From contig JAOBWF010000159.1 in assembly GCA_025463215.1 (NCBI GenBank), positions 1-64,000 on the forward strand: a DNA stretch of 64,000 nucleotides, written 5' to 3'. Source of the DNA: Acidobacteriota bacterium (GTDB lineage Bacteria > Acidobacteriota > Vicinamibacteria > Vicinamibacterales > CAVVIG01). A program made the translations under genes and the position numbers. Below the pieces are notes generated by a model. It was not told where the DNA came from. It made no database searches and was given only the letters and a program-made list of their open reading frames with translations. This document shows positions 1 to 8,438 of the stretch, piece after piece (position 1 is the stretch's first letter; every line of letters begins with the position of its first letter).

Positions 1-1167
1 GTCGGCATCCAGATCCCGAACGCGACGCGCGAGCCGATCTCGCTGCGCGAGCTGCTCGAGTCGGAGGCCTACCGCCGCTCGACCTCCAAGCTGACGATCG
101 CGCTCGGCAAGACGATTCACGGCGAGCCGTACATGGCCGACCTCGCGTCGATGCCGCATCTGCTGATTGCGGGATCGACCGGCGCCGGCAAGTCGGTGAG
201 CATGAACGGCATGCTGACCAGCATCCTCTACCGCGCCTCGCCCGACGATGTGCGGATGATCATGATCGATCCGAAGCGGCTCGAGCTCGGGATGTACGAA
301 GAGATCCCGCACTTGATGACGCCGGTTGTGGTCGATCCGAAGCAGGCGGCCAACGCCCTGCGCTGGGCGGTGCGCGAGATGGAAGAGCGCTACAAGACGC
401 TCGCCGCCGTCGGCGTCCGCAACATCGAGCAGTACAACCGCAACATCCGCGCCGCGCTCGCCGAGGGGCAGACGCCGGAAGACGGCAAGGAGATGAAGAC
501 GCTCCCCTTCATCGTCGTCGTCATCGACGAGCTCGCCGACCTGATGATGGTGGCGAGCAGTGAGGTCGAGGAATCGATTGCCCGCCTGGCGCAGATGGCG
601 CGCGCGGTCGGCATCCACCTGATCCTCGCGACCCAGCGGCCGTCGGTCGACGTCATCACCGGGCTGATCAAGGCCAACCTGCCGGCACGCATCGCGTTCC
701 GCGTCGCCTCGAAGATCGACTCGCGCACCATTCTCGACGGCAACGGCGCCGAGCAGCTGCTCGGCAAGGGGGACATGCTGTTCCTGCCGCCCGCCTCGTC
801 GCGCTTCATCCGCGTCCACGCGCCCTACATCTCGGAGCAGGAGAGCGCGCGGCTCGCCAGCTTCCTGCGCAAGCAGGGCAAGCCGGTGTACGACACCTCG
901 ATCACCGCCGAGGAGAAGTCGAGCCTTGACGGGATCGAGATGGAGAAGGACGACCTCTACGACGAAGCGGCGCGCATCGTCGTCACCAGCGGGCAGGCGT
1001 CGATTTCATATCTGCAGCGGAAGCTGCGCATCGGCTTCAGCCGGGCGGCGCGGCTCGTCGACATGATGGAGATGGAAGGCATCGTCTCGCCGCCCGACGC
1101 CGGAAAGGCGCGCGAGGTGCTCGTCGACAAGGGCTATTTCGAAGAGGTCGACGCACAGCTGCGCTAA
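1..1167 (+). CDS. ftsK: DNA translocase FtsK/SpoIIIE, C-terminal part (5' truncated by window edge)
   Basis: Frame open from base 1; Walker A LLIAGSTGAGKSVSMN, Walker B PFIVVVIDELADLMMV, C-terminal winged-helix (gamma-like) region. Confidence 0.95.
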   Translation, partial: VGIQIPNATREPISLRELLESEAYRRSTSKLTIALGKTIHGEPYMADLASMPHLLIAGSTGAGKSVSMNGMLTSILYRASPDDVRMIMIDPKRLELGMYEEIPHLMTPVVVDPKQAANALRWAVREMEERYKTLAAVGVRNIEQYNRNIRAALAEGQTPEDGKEMKTLPFIVVVIDELADLMMVASSEVEESIARLAQMARAVGIHLILATQRPSVDVITGLIKANLPARIAFRVASKIDSRTILDGNGAEQLLGKGDMLFLPPASSRFIRVHAPYISEQESARLASFLRKQGKPVYDTSITAEEKSSLDGIEMEKDDLYDEAARIVVTSGQASISYLQRKLRIGFSRAARLVDMMEMEGIVSPPDAGKAREVLVDKGYFEEVDAQLR

Positions 1168-1178
1168 GGCGGGTCACC

Positions 1179-3119
1179 ATGTTGAAAGACACACACCGTC
1201 GTTTTACCGCGGAGATCGCCAGGCACGCAGAAACGATCCTCTTGCTCTGCGCGCTCGGCGTGCTCGCCGGTTGCTTCCCGGTCGCCGCCGCGGCGGCGCC
1301 GCCGGTGCGGTCGATGTACAACGACGCGCTCGCGCGCGAACAGGCGCTGCGCGTGGCGCTCAAGAACCCCGCCGTGCCGCCGGCGGTGATCAACGAAATC
1401 CGCACCACCGTCGCAGCCTACGAGGCGGTCGTGCGCCACTACCCCGCCAGCAGCTACAGCGACAACGCGCTGTGGCAGGCGGGGCGGCTGTCGCTCGACG
1501 CGTTTGCGCGATTCGGCCAGGCGCCGGACCGGGACACCGGCATCCGCATTCTGCGCAAGCTCGCGGCGACCTATCCGTCCAGCAGGCTGGCAAAGCAGGC
1601 GGCGGTACAGCTGACGCGGCTCGACGCGACGCGCGACGGCCCCGCCGCGGACGTCGTGACCGAATCCCGCGCCGCGCTCACCGCGCCGGCGCCGCCCACC
1701 GCGGCGCCTCGCAGCGGACCGCTCGCGACCATCAAGGAGATCCGACGCGTGGTGCTGCCCGATGCGGTGCGCATCACTATCGAGCTCGACTCCGAGGTGC
1801 CCTTCCATGACGAGCGTATCCAGGATCCCGCGCGCGTCTTCGTCGACCTGCCCGGGACCCGCGCGGTGCAGCCGCTGATTGATCGCACGCTGCGGTTCGA
1901 AGGCGATGCCGACATCGTGCGGCAGGTACGGGTCGGGCGCCACCCGAACAACACGACGCGGGTGGTGCTCGACGCCGCCGGCATGACGAGCTACAGCGTC
2001 TACCCGCTCTACAGCCCATATCGTCTGGTGATCGACTGCGTGCGCGTGCCGGCGGCGGTCGCGGCAGCGACGATGACGGACAAGGTGCTCGCGCGGGTGC
2101 CTCCCGCAGCCGCGCCGGCGTTCCGCCAAAGCGCCGACACCGCGGCGGCCGGCGGCAGCGCACCCGTCCTGCTTCTTCCCGCGCGGACGATGACCAACCC
2201 GTGGCTGCGGCGGCTGCCCGGGCTGACGCCGAAGGCGGCGACGATCATCGCCCTGGCGCGCCAGGGCACCGACAGCGCGATCGCGGCGGTGGCGCGGGAC
2301 GCCGACACGCCGGCACCGGTATCAAACGCGGCACGCGGCGACCGCGCGCCGGAGCCGCCGCCTGTCGCCGCCGCGCCGGCGCACAACACGACCGGCGGAT
2401 TGTCGATGGCGCGGCAGCTCGGTCTCGGCGTGTCGCGGATCGTGATCGATCCCGGCCACGGCGGCCACGATCCCGGCGCCAAAGGCAAGGGGGTCACCGA
2501 GGCGGAAATCGTGCTCGACGTCGCACTCCGGCTGGAGAAGCTGCTGCAGAAGGTGCCCGGGGTCGAGGTGATCCTCACCCGCCGCACCGACGACTTCATC
2601 CAGCTGCCCGAGCGCACGGCGATCGCCAATCGCGAGGGTGCGGATCTGTTTCTCTCGATTCACGCCAACGCGAGCGTCAACAGTCAGGCGCACGGGATCG
2701 AGACCTACTTCCTGAACTTCGCGAACAACCAGAGCGCGGCGGCGGTCGCGGCGCGCGAAAATGCCGCGTCGACGCAGTCGATGGGCGGGCTCCCCGACTT
2801 CGTCAAGGCGATCGCCTTGAACAACAAGCTCGACGAATCGCGCGATTTCGCGCTCCACGTCCAGCGCTCGATGGTCGAGCGGCAGAAGAGCGCGAACAAG
2901 CTGCTGAAGGATCTCGGCGTCAAGCAGGCGCCGTTCGTCGTCCTCATCGGCGCCAACATGCCGAGCGTGCTCGCCGAGATGGGATTCGTGACCAACGTGC
3001 AGGAAGGCAAGCTGCTGAAGGCGAACGCGTACCGCGAGAAAATCGCCGAGTCGTTATTCGCCGCAATCCGCAAGTACCAGACGTCGCTGAAGAACGTCTC
3101 GACCGTCGCCCATCAGTAG
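1179..3119 (+). CDS. N-acetylmuramoyl-L-alanine amidase with AMIN-like domain (Amidase_3)
   Basis: RIVIDPGHGGHDPGAKG, LSIHANA and C-terminal VLAEMGFVTN motifs; N-terminal signal/lipoprotein-like segment and AMIN-like beta region. Confidence 0.92.
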   Translation: MLKDTHRRFTAEIARHAETILLLCALGVLAGCFPVAAAAAPPVRSMYNDALAREQALRVALKNPAVPPAVINEIRTTVAAYEAVVRHYPASSYSDNALWQAGRLSLDAFARFGQAPDRDTGIRILRKLAATYPSSRLAKQAAVQLTRLDATRDGPAADVVTESRAALTAPAPPTAAPRSGPLATIKEIRRVVLPDAVRITIELDSEVPFHDERIQDPARVFVDLPGTRAVQPLIDRTLRFEGDADIVRQVRVGRHPNNTTRVVLDAAGMTSYSVYPLYSPYRLVIDCVRVPAAVAAATMTDKVLARVPPAAAPAFRQSADTAAAGGSAPVLLLPARTMTNPWLRRLPGLTPKAATIIALARQGTDSAIAAVARDADTPAPVSNAARGDRAPEPPPVAAAPAHNTTGGLSMARQLGLGVSRIVIDPGHGGHDPGAKGKGVTEAEIVLDVALRLEKLLQKVPGVEVILTRRTDDFIQLPERTAIANREGADLFLSIHANASVNSQAHGIETYFLNFANNQSAAAVAARENAASTQSMGGLPDFVKAIALNNKLDESRDFALHVQRSMVERQKSANKLLKDLGVKQAPFVVLIGANMPSVLAEMGFVTNVQEGKLLKANAYREKIAESLFAAIRKYQTSLKNVSTVAHQ

Positions 3120-3128
3120 ACGATGGCG

Positions 3129-3159
3129 GGAGGGGACGAAGGAACGATTCAACCCCTCC
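3129..3159. terminator. GGAGGGG...CCCCTCC hairpin between convergent genes
   Basis: 7-bp perfect inverted repeat (3129-3135 / 3153-3159) in the 3119/3161 convergent gap; no clear T-tract. Confidence 0.35.
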
Positions 3160-3160
3160 G

Positions 3161-3412
3161 CTACCGAAGCTCCCTCGATCGTACCCAGAACATCACGCCG
3201 GCCAGGGCGACCCCGAGCAGCACCGCGGCGACCACGATGACGCCGGTCAGCCCGAGCGAGCCGAGCAGGACGTCGGCAAGGCCGGAGAGCTCGCTCTTCG
3301 GCGGATCCTGTGGGATGCGGACGATGATCGGCTTATCCGGTTGCCCCAGAGAAAGGGCTGAGGCCTGAAGCCCGAGGACTGACGCGAGGGCTGCCACGCC
3401 GAATGCGCGCAT
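3161..3412 (-). CDS. Small hypothetical protein with signal peptide and C-terminal TM helix
   Basis: MRAFGVAALASVLGLQASA... then GVIVVAAVLLGVALAGVMFWVRSRELR; start chosen just downstream of the pepA stop. Confidence 0.6.
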   Translation of the reverse strand: MRAFGVAALASVLGLQASALSLGQPDKPIIVRIPQDPPKSELSGLADVLLGSLGLTGVIVVAAVLLGVALAGVMFWVRSRELR

Positions 3413-3446
3413 GCCTAAGCGCCGCTGCGCCGCGCGGCGCGATCCG

Positions 3447-4967
3447 CTAGCCTTGGGCATCGAAGCGCTCGAACGCGAGGTTCGCGAGCGTGCGCACCGC
3501 GACGCCGCTCGGGCCTTTCGGCAGGAACGGCTTCGCCTCGTCTGCCCACGCCGTGCCGGCGATATCGAGATGGGCCCACGGTAGGTCCCCCGCAAACTCC
3601 TTCAGGAACATCGCGGCAGTGATCGATCCGGCGGCGCGGCCGCCGGTGTTCATCAGATCGGCGATGTCGCTCCTGATCTGATCCTTGTATTCGTCGAACA
3701 ACGGCAGCGGCCACGCCCGATCGCCGGCGCGGTTCGCGACCGCGCGCACGCGCTCGACCCAGCTGTCCGGCGCACCGAAGATGCCGCTCGTCACCTTGCC
3801 CAGTGCGACGACGACGGCGCCGGTGAGCGTCGCGACGTCGACGAGGTGCGTCGCGCCGAGCTGCCGCGCATACCAGAGGCCGTCGCCGAGAATCAGCCGC
3901 CCTTCCGCGTCGGTGTTGATCACCTCGACGGTCTTGCCCGAGGCGCTGGTCAGCACGTCCCCCGGCCGGATCGCCTTGCCGCCCGGCATGTTCTCAGCGG
4001 TCGGGACGATGCCGATGACGCGCATGGGCGCCTTGAGCAGTGCGATTGCCCGCATCGCGCAGGCGACGGCGGCGCCGCCGGCCATGTCGTCCTTCATCTG
4101 CTCCATCTTCTCGGCCGGCTTGATCGAAATGCCGCCGGTGTCGAACGTGATGCCCTTGCCGACGAGGCCGAGCACCGGGGTCGCCGGCGCGCCCGGCGGA
4201 TCGTAGCGGAACACCATGACGCGCGGCGGCTCGGCGCTGCCGCGCCCGACGCCGAGCAGCAGCCCCATGCCGAGCGCCTCGATCTGCGTCTCGTCGAGGA
4301 TCTCCGTCTTGACGCCCGCTTCGCTCGCGAGTGCGGTCGCGCGCCGCGCGAACTCGCGCGGCGGCAGGACGTTGCCCGGTTCGTTGGAGAGCTCGCGCGC
4401 CAGGTTGCTGCACTCGCCGAGGATCCGCCCGCGCGCGACGGCGAGCTGCGCCTGGACAGCGGCGCCGTCGGCCGCGTCCGACGCGACCACCGTCCACACC
4501 GGCGACGCTGCGGGCGGCGGATCGTCGGTCTTGTAGGTGCCGCCGTAGAATTCGGCGAGCGTCAGCCCTTCGGCGACAGCCTGCGCCAGATCCGCCGCCG
4601 CCGCGCTGCCGCGGACGACGAAGGCCGCGCGTGCGACCGAACGCTGACGGGCCGCCAGACCGGCGGCCGAGGCGAGCTTGCGAACCAGATCGGTGCCCCG
4701 TTCCGCGCTGCCGCCGCCGATGATCATCACCCGGCGCGTCCGCCATGTCTTGTCGGCGATCGTCGCGAAGCTCAGCTCGTACGGCTTCGCCTGAAACTCC
4801 TTGGTCGCCAGCGCGCGGCCGAGGTCTCCGCCGGTGGCGGCGTCCAGATCGGCGATGGCGGCGGTCCCCTCACCCTGGAACAGCGGCACGATGAGCAGAT
4901 CGGCGTCGATCGCGGACCACGGTCCGCCCGCACAGGTCATCGGGGTCGAAGCGGAGACTGGGCACAT
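3447..4967 (-). CDS. pepA: Leucyl aminopeptidase (M17)
   Basis: VGKGITFDTGGISIKPAEKMEQMKDDMAGGAAV and NTDAEGRLILGDGLWYA motifs. Confidence 0.95.
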   Translation of the reverse strand: MCPVSASTPMTCAGGPWSAIDADLLIVPLFQGEGTAAIADLDAATGGDLGRALATKEFQAKPYELSFATIADKTWRTRRVMIIGGGSAERGTDLVRKLASAAGLAARQRSVARAAFVVRGSAAAADLAQAVAEGLTLAEFYGGTYKTDDPPPAASPVWTVVASDAADGAAVQAQLAVARGRILGECSNLARELSNEPGNVLPPREFARRATALASEAGVKTEILDETQIEALGMGLLLGVGRGSAEPPRVMVFRYDPPGAPATPVLGLVGKGITFDTGGISIKPAEKMEQMKDDMAGGAAVACAMRAIALLKAPMRVIGIVPTAENMPGGKAIRPGDVLTSASGKTVEVINTDAEGRLILGDGLWYARQLGATHLVDVATLTGAVVVALGKVTSGIFGAPDSWVERVRAVANRAGDRAWPLPLFDEYKDQIRSDIADLMNTGGRAAGSITAAMFLKEFAGDLPWAHLDIAGTAWADEAKPFLPKGPSGVAVRTLANLAFERFDAQG

Positions 4968-4990
4968 CCGCTCATTATCCCTGATGACGC

Positions 4991-5020
4991 TTGCTGGGTG
5001 TCGGTCCGGCGCAGTACAAT
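4991..5020 (+). promoter_or_regulatory. Candidate sigma70-type promoter (TTGCTG-N18-TACAAT)
   Basis: -35/-10-like boxes upstream of the 5058 CDS in the divergent gap with pepA. Confidence 0.4.
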
Positions 5021-5057
5021 TTGCACACAGTTCCTGTCGGGGCGAGGGTCAAGAATC

Positions 5058-5516
5058 ATGGCGTACCTGCGGCGCACAGCGTGGGCCGGCGCGGCGTCTC
5101 TCCTCATGGCGGCGACGCTCGCCACCAGCCTCTCCGCTCAGAAAAACAAAGACAAAGATCAAAAGGACTCGGCCGATCCGAAGCCCAAGATTTCGCTGAA
5201 GGCGCAACCCGTGATTGCGATGGCGCCCGCGCGCGTCGTGCTGACCGCGGAGCTCACCGGCGGCGCCAACGACTACGAGGAGTTCTACTGCACCGCCGTC
5301 GAATGGGAATGGGGCGACGGCACCAAGTCCGAATCGGCCAGCGACTGCGCGCCGTACGAAGCGGGCAAGTCGGAGATCAAGCGCCGCTTCACCGTCGAGC
5401 ACGTCTTCCGCACCGGCGTCTATCGCGTGATGTTTCACTTGAAACGCCGCGACAAGATGGTCGGCAACGCCACCGTCCAGATCCAGGTCCGGCCTGGTCT
5501 GCGCGACGGGCTCTAA
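5058..5516 (+). CDS. Secreted hypothetical protein, PKD/Ig-like fold
   Basis: Signal peptide MAYLRRTAWAGAASLLMAATLATSLSA; VEWEWGDGTKSES...VEHVFRTGVYRVMF resembles PKD-like strands. Confidence 0.65.
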   Translation: MAYLRRTAWAGAASLLMAATLATSLSAQKNKDKDQKDSADPKPKISLKAQPVIAMAPARVVLTAELTGGANDYEEFYCTAVEWEWGDGTKSESASDCAPYEAGKSEIKRRFTVEHVFRTGVYRVMFHLKRRDKMVGNATVQIQVRPGLRDGL

Positions 5517-5717
5517 GTACGCGGCCAGAAGAAACCGCGGAGGGACCTGGCGAAGGGCGGGCCTCGTCGCGCCGAAGCGTGATCGCGCGAAGGCGGGACG
5601 CCGCAATCCCACATCCGAACACCCTCGCGGCCGGTAACGCCCTGTCACTCGCTTTCACGGGCAAATCACGACCACCGCACTGTCCCGTTCTGGCATGAGG
5701 TTCGCCTATCGAGCGGC

Positions 5718-5996
5718 GTGCCCCTGCGAACCTGGATCGTGCGCACGCTGCTCGGGGCCATGATTCTGTGCACCGCGCTCGTCGCCGTCGGCCTGACGGC
5801 GCCGGCCGAGGGCCCGTTCACCATCGCCGTGCAGCCGGTGTTCATGCGGCTCGACGCCGCGGCGATCGCAGAGTCGCGCGCCCACGCGCTCGCGCTCGAA
5901 GTCAACGTCACGTTCGGCACGCTCCATTTCCATTTCACGTGGTCGGCGATTCCGTTGACGCCGGCGACAACCAAACCGGCCGGGACACTGCTCTAA
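5718..5996 (+). CDS. Small hypothetical membrane-anchored/secreted protein
   Basis: 92-aa ORF with N-terminal hydrophobic segment, just upstream of the ADOP pair. Confidence 0.45.
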   Translation: MPLRTWIVRTLLGAMILCTALVAVGLTAPAEGPFTIAVQPVFMRLDAAAIAESRAHALALEVNVTFGTLHFHFTWSAIPLTPATTKPAGTLL

Positions 5997-6002
5997 TCCG
6001 TC

Positions 6003-8438
6003 ATGGACGACCTGTTTCAGGACATCCGCTACGCACTTCGGCTCTGCCTGCGCACGCCGGGGTTCACGGCGGTCGCCGTGCTGGCGCTCGCGATCGGCAT
6101 TGGCGCCAACACCGCGATCTTCACGATCGTCAACGCCGTGCTGCTGGACCCGCTGCCGTTCCGCGATCCGTCGCGTCTGGTCGTACTGTGGGAAACGAAT
6201 GCGCGGCGCCCCGGCCGGCCGAACGTACTCGGGCCGGCGAACGTCATTCGCTGGCGCGAGCGCGCCACCGTGTTCGAGCGGATCGCGCCGTTCTACGACT
6301 ATCGCGCCAACCTCACCGGCGCCGGCGCGCCCGAACAGATCGTCGGCATGGACGTCACGCCGGACTTCTTCCCGACGCTCGGCGTCTCGGCCGCGCTCGG
6401 ACGCGCGTTCGCCGAGGACGAGGGGCCCGAGGGGCGCGATGCGCTCGTCGTCCTCAGCGACGGATTGTGGCGGCGCCGTTTCGCCGGCGACCCTTCGGTG
6501 GTCGGCCGGACGATCGCGATCGACAGCCGCAGCGTCACCGTGATCGGCGTGATGCCGCCCGACATGCGGCTGTTCCTGCGGCATGGAACGCTGGCGGCCA
6601 AACCCGCGGACGTGTGGATGCCGTTCGCGTTCACCGAGGCGCAGCGCAACCCGCGCGGACGCTACATGAGCGCGATTGCACGACTGAAGCCGGACGTCAC
6701 CGCGCCCGCGGCGCAGGCGCAGATGGACACGATCGCCGCCGGCCTGGCGCGGGAATTTCCGCAGTTCGACACCGGATGGAGCACCCTGATCGTGCCGCTG
6801 CACCGCGAGCTGTCGGGCGACCTGCGGCCGGCGCTGCTCGTGTTGACCGGCGCGGTCGCCTTCGTGCTGCTGATCGCGTGCGCCAATGTCGCCAACCTGC
6901 TGCTGGCGCGCGGCGCGACGCGGCAGCGTGAGATCGCGATCCGCAGCGCACTTGGCGCCGGACGCAGCCGCGTCATCCGCCAGCTGCTGACCGAGAGCGT
7001 CGTGCTCTGCGCGCTCGGCGGCGGGCTGGGCCTCCTCGTCGCGCAGTGGGGCCTCGAGCTGCTGCTGGCGATCCGCCCGGCGAGCCTCGCCGATCTCGGG
7101 TCGGTTCATCTCAGCTACCCGGTGCTGGCCTTCACCGCGGCGGTGTCGCTCGCGACGGCGATCGTCTGCGGCTTCGCGCCGGCGTTCGAGGGCTCGCGCA
7201 CCAGCGTGCAGGACGCGCTCAAGGACGGCGCGCGCCAGATTGGCGCCAGCGTCCGGCATCGCCGCATCCGCCAGGCCTTCGTCGTCGGCGAAATCGCGCT
7301 CGCGGTCGTCCTCCTCGTCGGCGCCGGCCTGATGATCCGCAGCTTCGGCACGCTGCACGGCGTCAACCCCGGCTTCGATGCACGCGATGTCCTGACCGCC
7401 CGCGTCACCGTGCCGACCCGCCGCTATCCCGACGAAGCGAAGCGGATCGCGTTCTTCTCGGCGCTTGTCGCCCGGCTCGCGGCGTTGCCGGGGATCGAAA
7501 GCGCCGGCGCGGTCAGCTTTCTGCCGCTCGCCGGCGCAGGCGCCGGCACCGGCTTCACCATCGTCGGCGAGCCGGCACCGCGGCCAGGCGAGGGTCCCAC
7601 CACCGACGTCAGCGTCTGCGACAACGGCTATTTCCACGCGTTGAAGGTGCCCGTCTTGCGCGGCCGCGAATTCTCCAGCCGCGAGCTGCGGCAGAGGTCG
7701 AACGTCGTCATCATCAACGAGGCGCTGGCGAAACGCTACTTCCCGAACGAGAATCCGCTCGGCAAGCGCCTGGTCATCGCGATGACCGATCCGAACGTGC
7801 CGACCGAAATAATCGGCGTCGTCGGCAGCGTGAAGTTTGCCGATCTCGCCACCGAGGCGCGGCCGACGACCTATTGGCCGCATCCGCAGCTGCCGTACAG
7901 CGCGATGACGCTCACATTGAGGACCGCCGGCGACCCCACCGCGTTCGCGCCGCTGGTCGAACGCGAGGTCCGCGCCATCGATCCGGATCAGCCGATCGCG
8001 GACGTGCGCACCATGGATCAGTGGGTCAGCCGCACGCTGTCGCAGCCCAGATTCAGCTCGACGCTGTTGACGACCTTCGCCGGACTGGCGCTCGCATTGG
8101 CGGCAATCGGGATCTACGGGGTGATGTCGTACTCCGTGAACCAGCGAACGTCGGAGATCGGCATCCGGCTCGCGCTCGGCGCCGAGGCGCGCGACATTCT
8201 CGGCATGGTCGTCGGCAACGCCGTCACACTGGCCGCGATCGGCCTGACGATCGGCGTGGTGCTGGCGCTCGTCCTCAGCCGCACGATGACGAGCCTGCTC
8301 TACGAGACCGCCGGCACCGATCCGATGACCTTCGCGCTGGTAGTCGCCGTGCTGGGGGGCGTCGCGATCGCGGCCGGCTATTTCCCCGCGCGGCGGGCGT
8401 CGCGCATTCCCCCGGTCGAAGCGCTGCGAGCGCAATGA
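6003..8438 (+). CDS. ADOP/MacB-FtsX family ABC transporter permease
   Basis: MDDLFQDIRYALRLCLRTPGFTAVAVLALAIGIGANTAIFTIVNAVLLDPLPF; C-terminal GIRLALGAEARDIL and PARRASRIPPVEALRAQ. Confidence 0.92.
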   Translation: MDDLFQDIRYALRLCLRTPGFTAVAVLALAIGIGANTAIFTIVNAVLLDPLPFRDPSRLVVLWETNARRPGRPNVLGPANVIRWRERATVFERIAPFYDYRANLTGAGAPEQIVGMDVTPDFFPTLGVSAALGRAFAEDEGPEGRDALVVLSDGLWRRRFAGDPSVVGRTIAIDSRSVTVIGVMPPDMRLFLRHGTLAAKPADVWMPFAFTEAQRNPRGRYMSAIARLKPDVTAPAAQAQMDTIAAGLAREFPQFDTGWSTLIVPLHRELSGDLRPALLVLTGAVAFVLLIACANVANLLLARGATRQREIAIRSALGAGRSRVIRQLLTESVVLCALGGGLGLLVAQWGLELLLAIRPASLADLGSVHLSYPVLAFTAAVSLATAIVCGFAPAFEGSRTSVQDALKDGARQIGASVRHRRIRQAFVVGEIALAVVLLVGAGLMIRSFGTLHGVNPGFDARDVLTARVTVPTRRYPDEAKRIAFFSALVARLAALPGIESAGAVSFLPLAGAGAGTGFTIVGEPAPRPGEGPTTDVSVCDNGYFHALKVPVLRGREFSSRELRQRSNVVIINEALAKRYFPNENPLGKRLVIAMTDPNVPTEIIGVVGSVKFADLATEARPTTYWPHPQLPYSAMTLTLRTAGDPTAFAPLVEREVRAIDPDQPIADVRTMDQWVSRTLSQPRFSSTLLTTFAGLALALAAIGIYGVMSYSVNQRTSEIGIRLALGAEARDILGMVVGNAVTLAAIGLTIGVVLALVLSRTMTSLLYETAGTDPMTFALVVAVLGGVAIAAGYFPARRASRIPPVEALRAQ

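Noticed and set aside
7046-8434. N-terminal extension of the second permease ORF (1269-aa version)
   Set aside because: The extension reads out of frame through the upstream permease; the true start is the ATG at 8435 (MIDRLVQDLRYAARTLRRAPGF)
5706-8435. 909-aa minus-strand ORF
   Set aside because: Antisense shadow of the first ADOP permease; no domain signature
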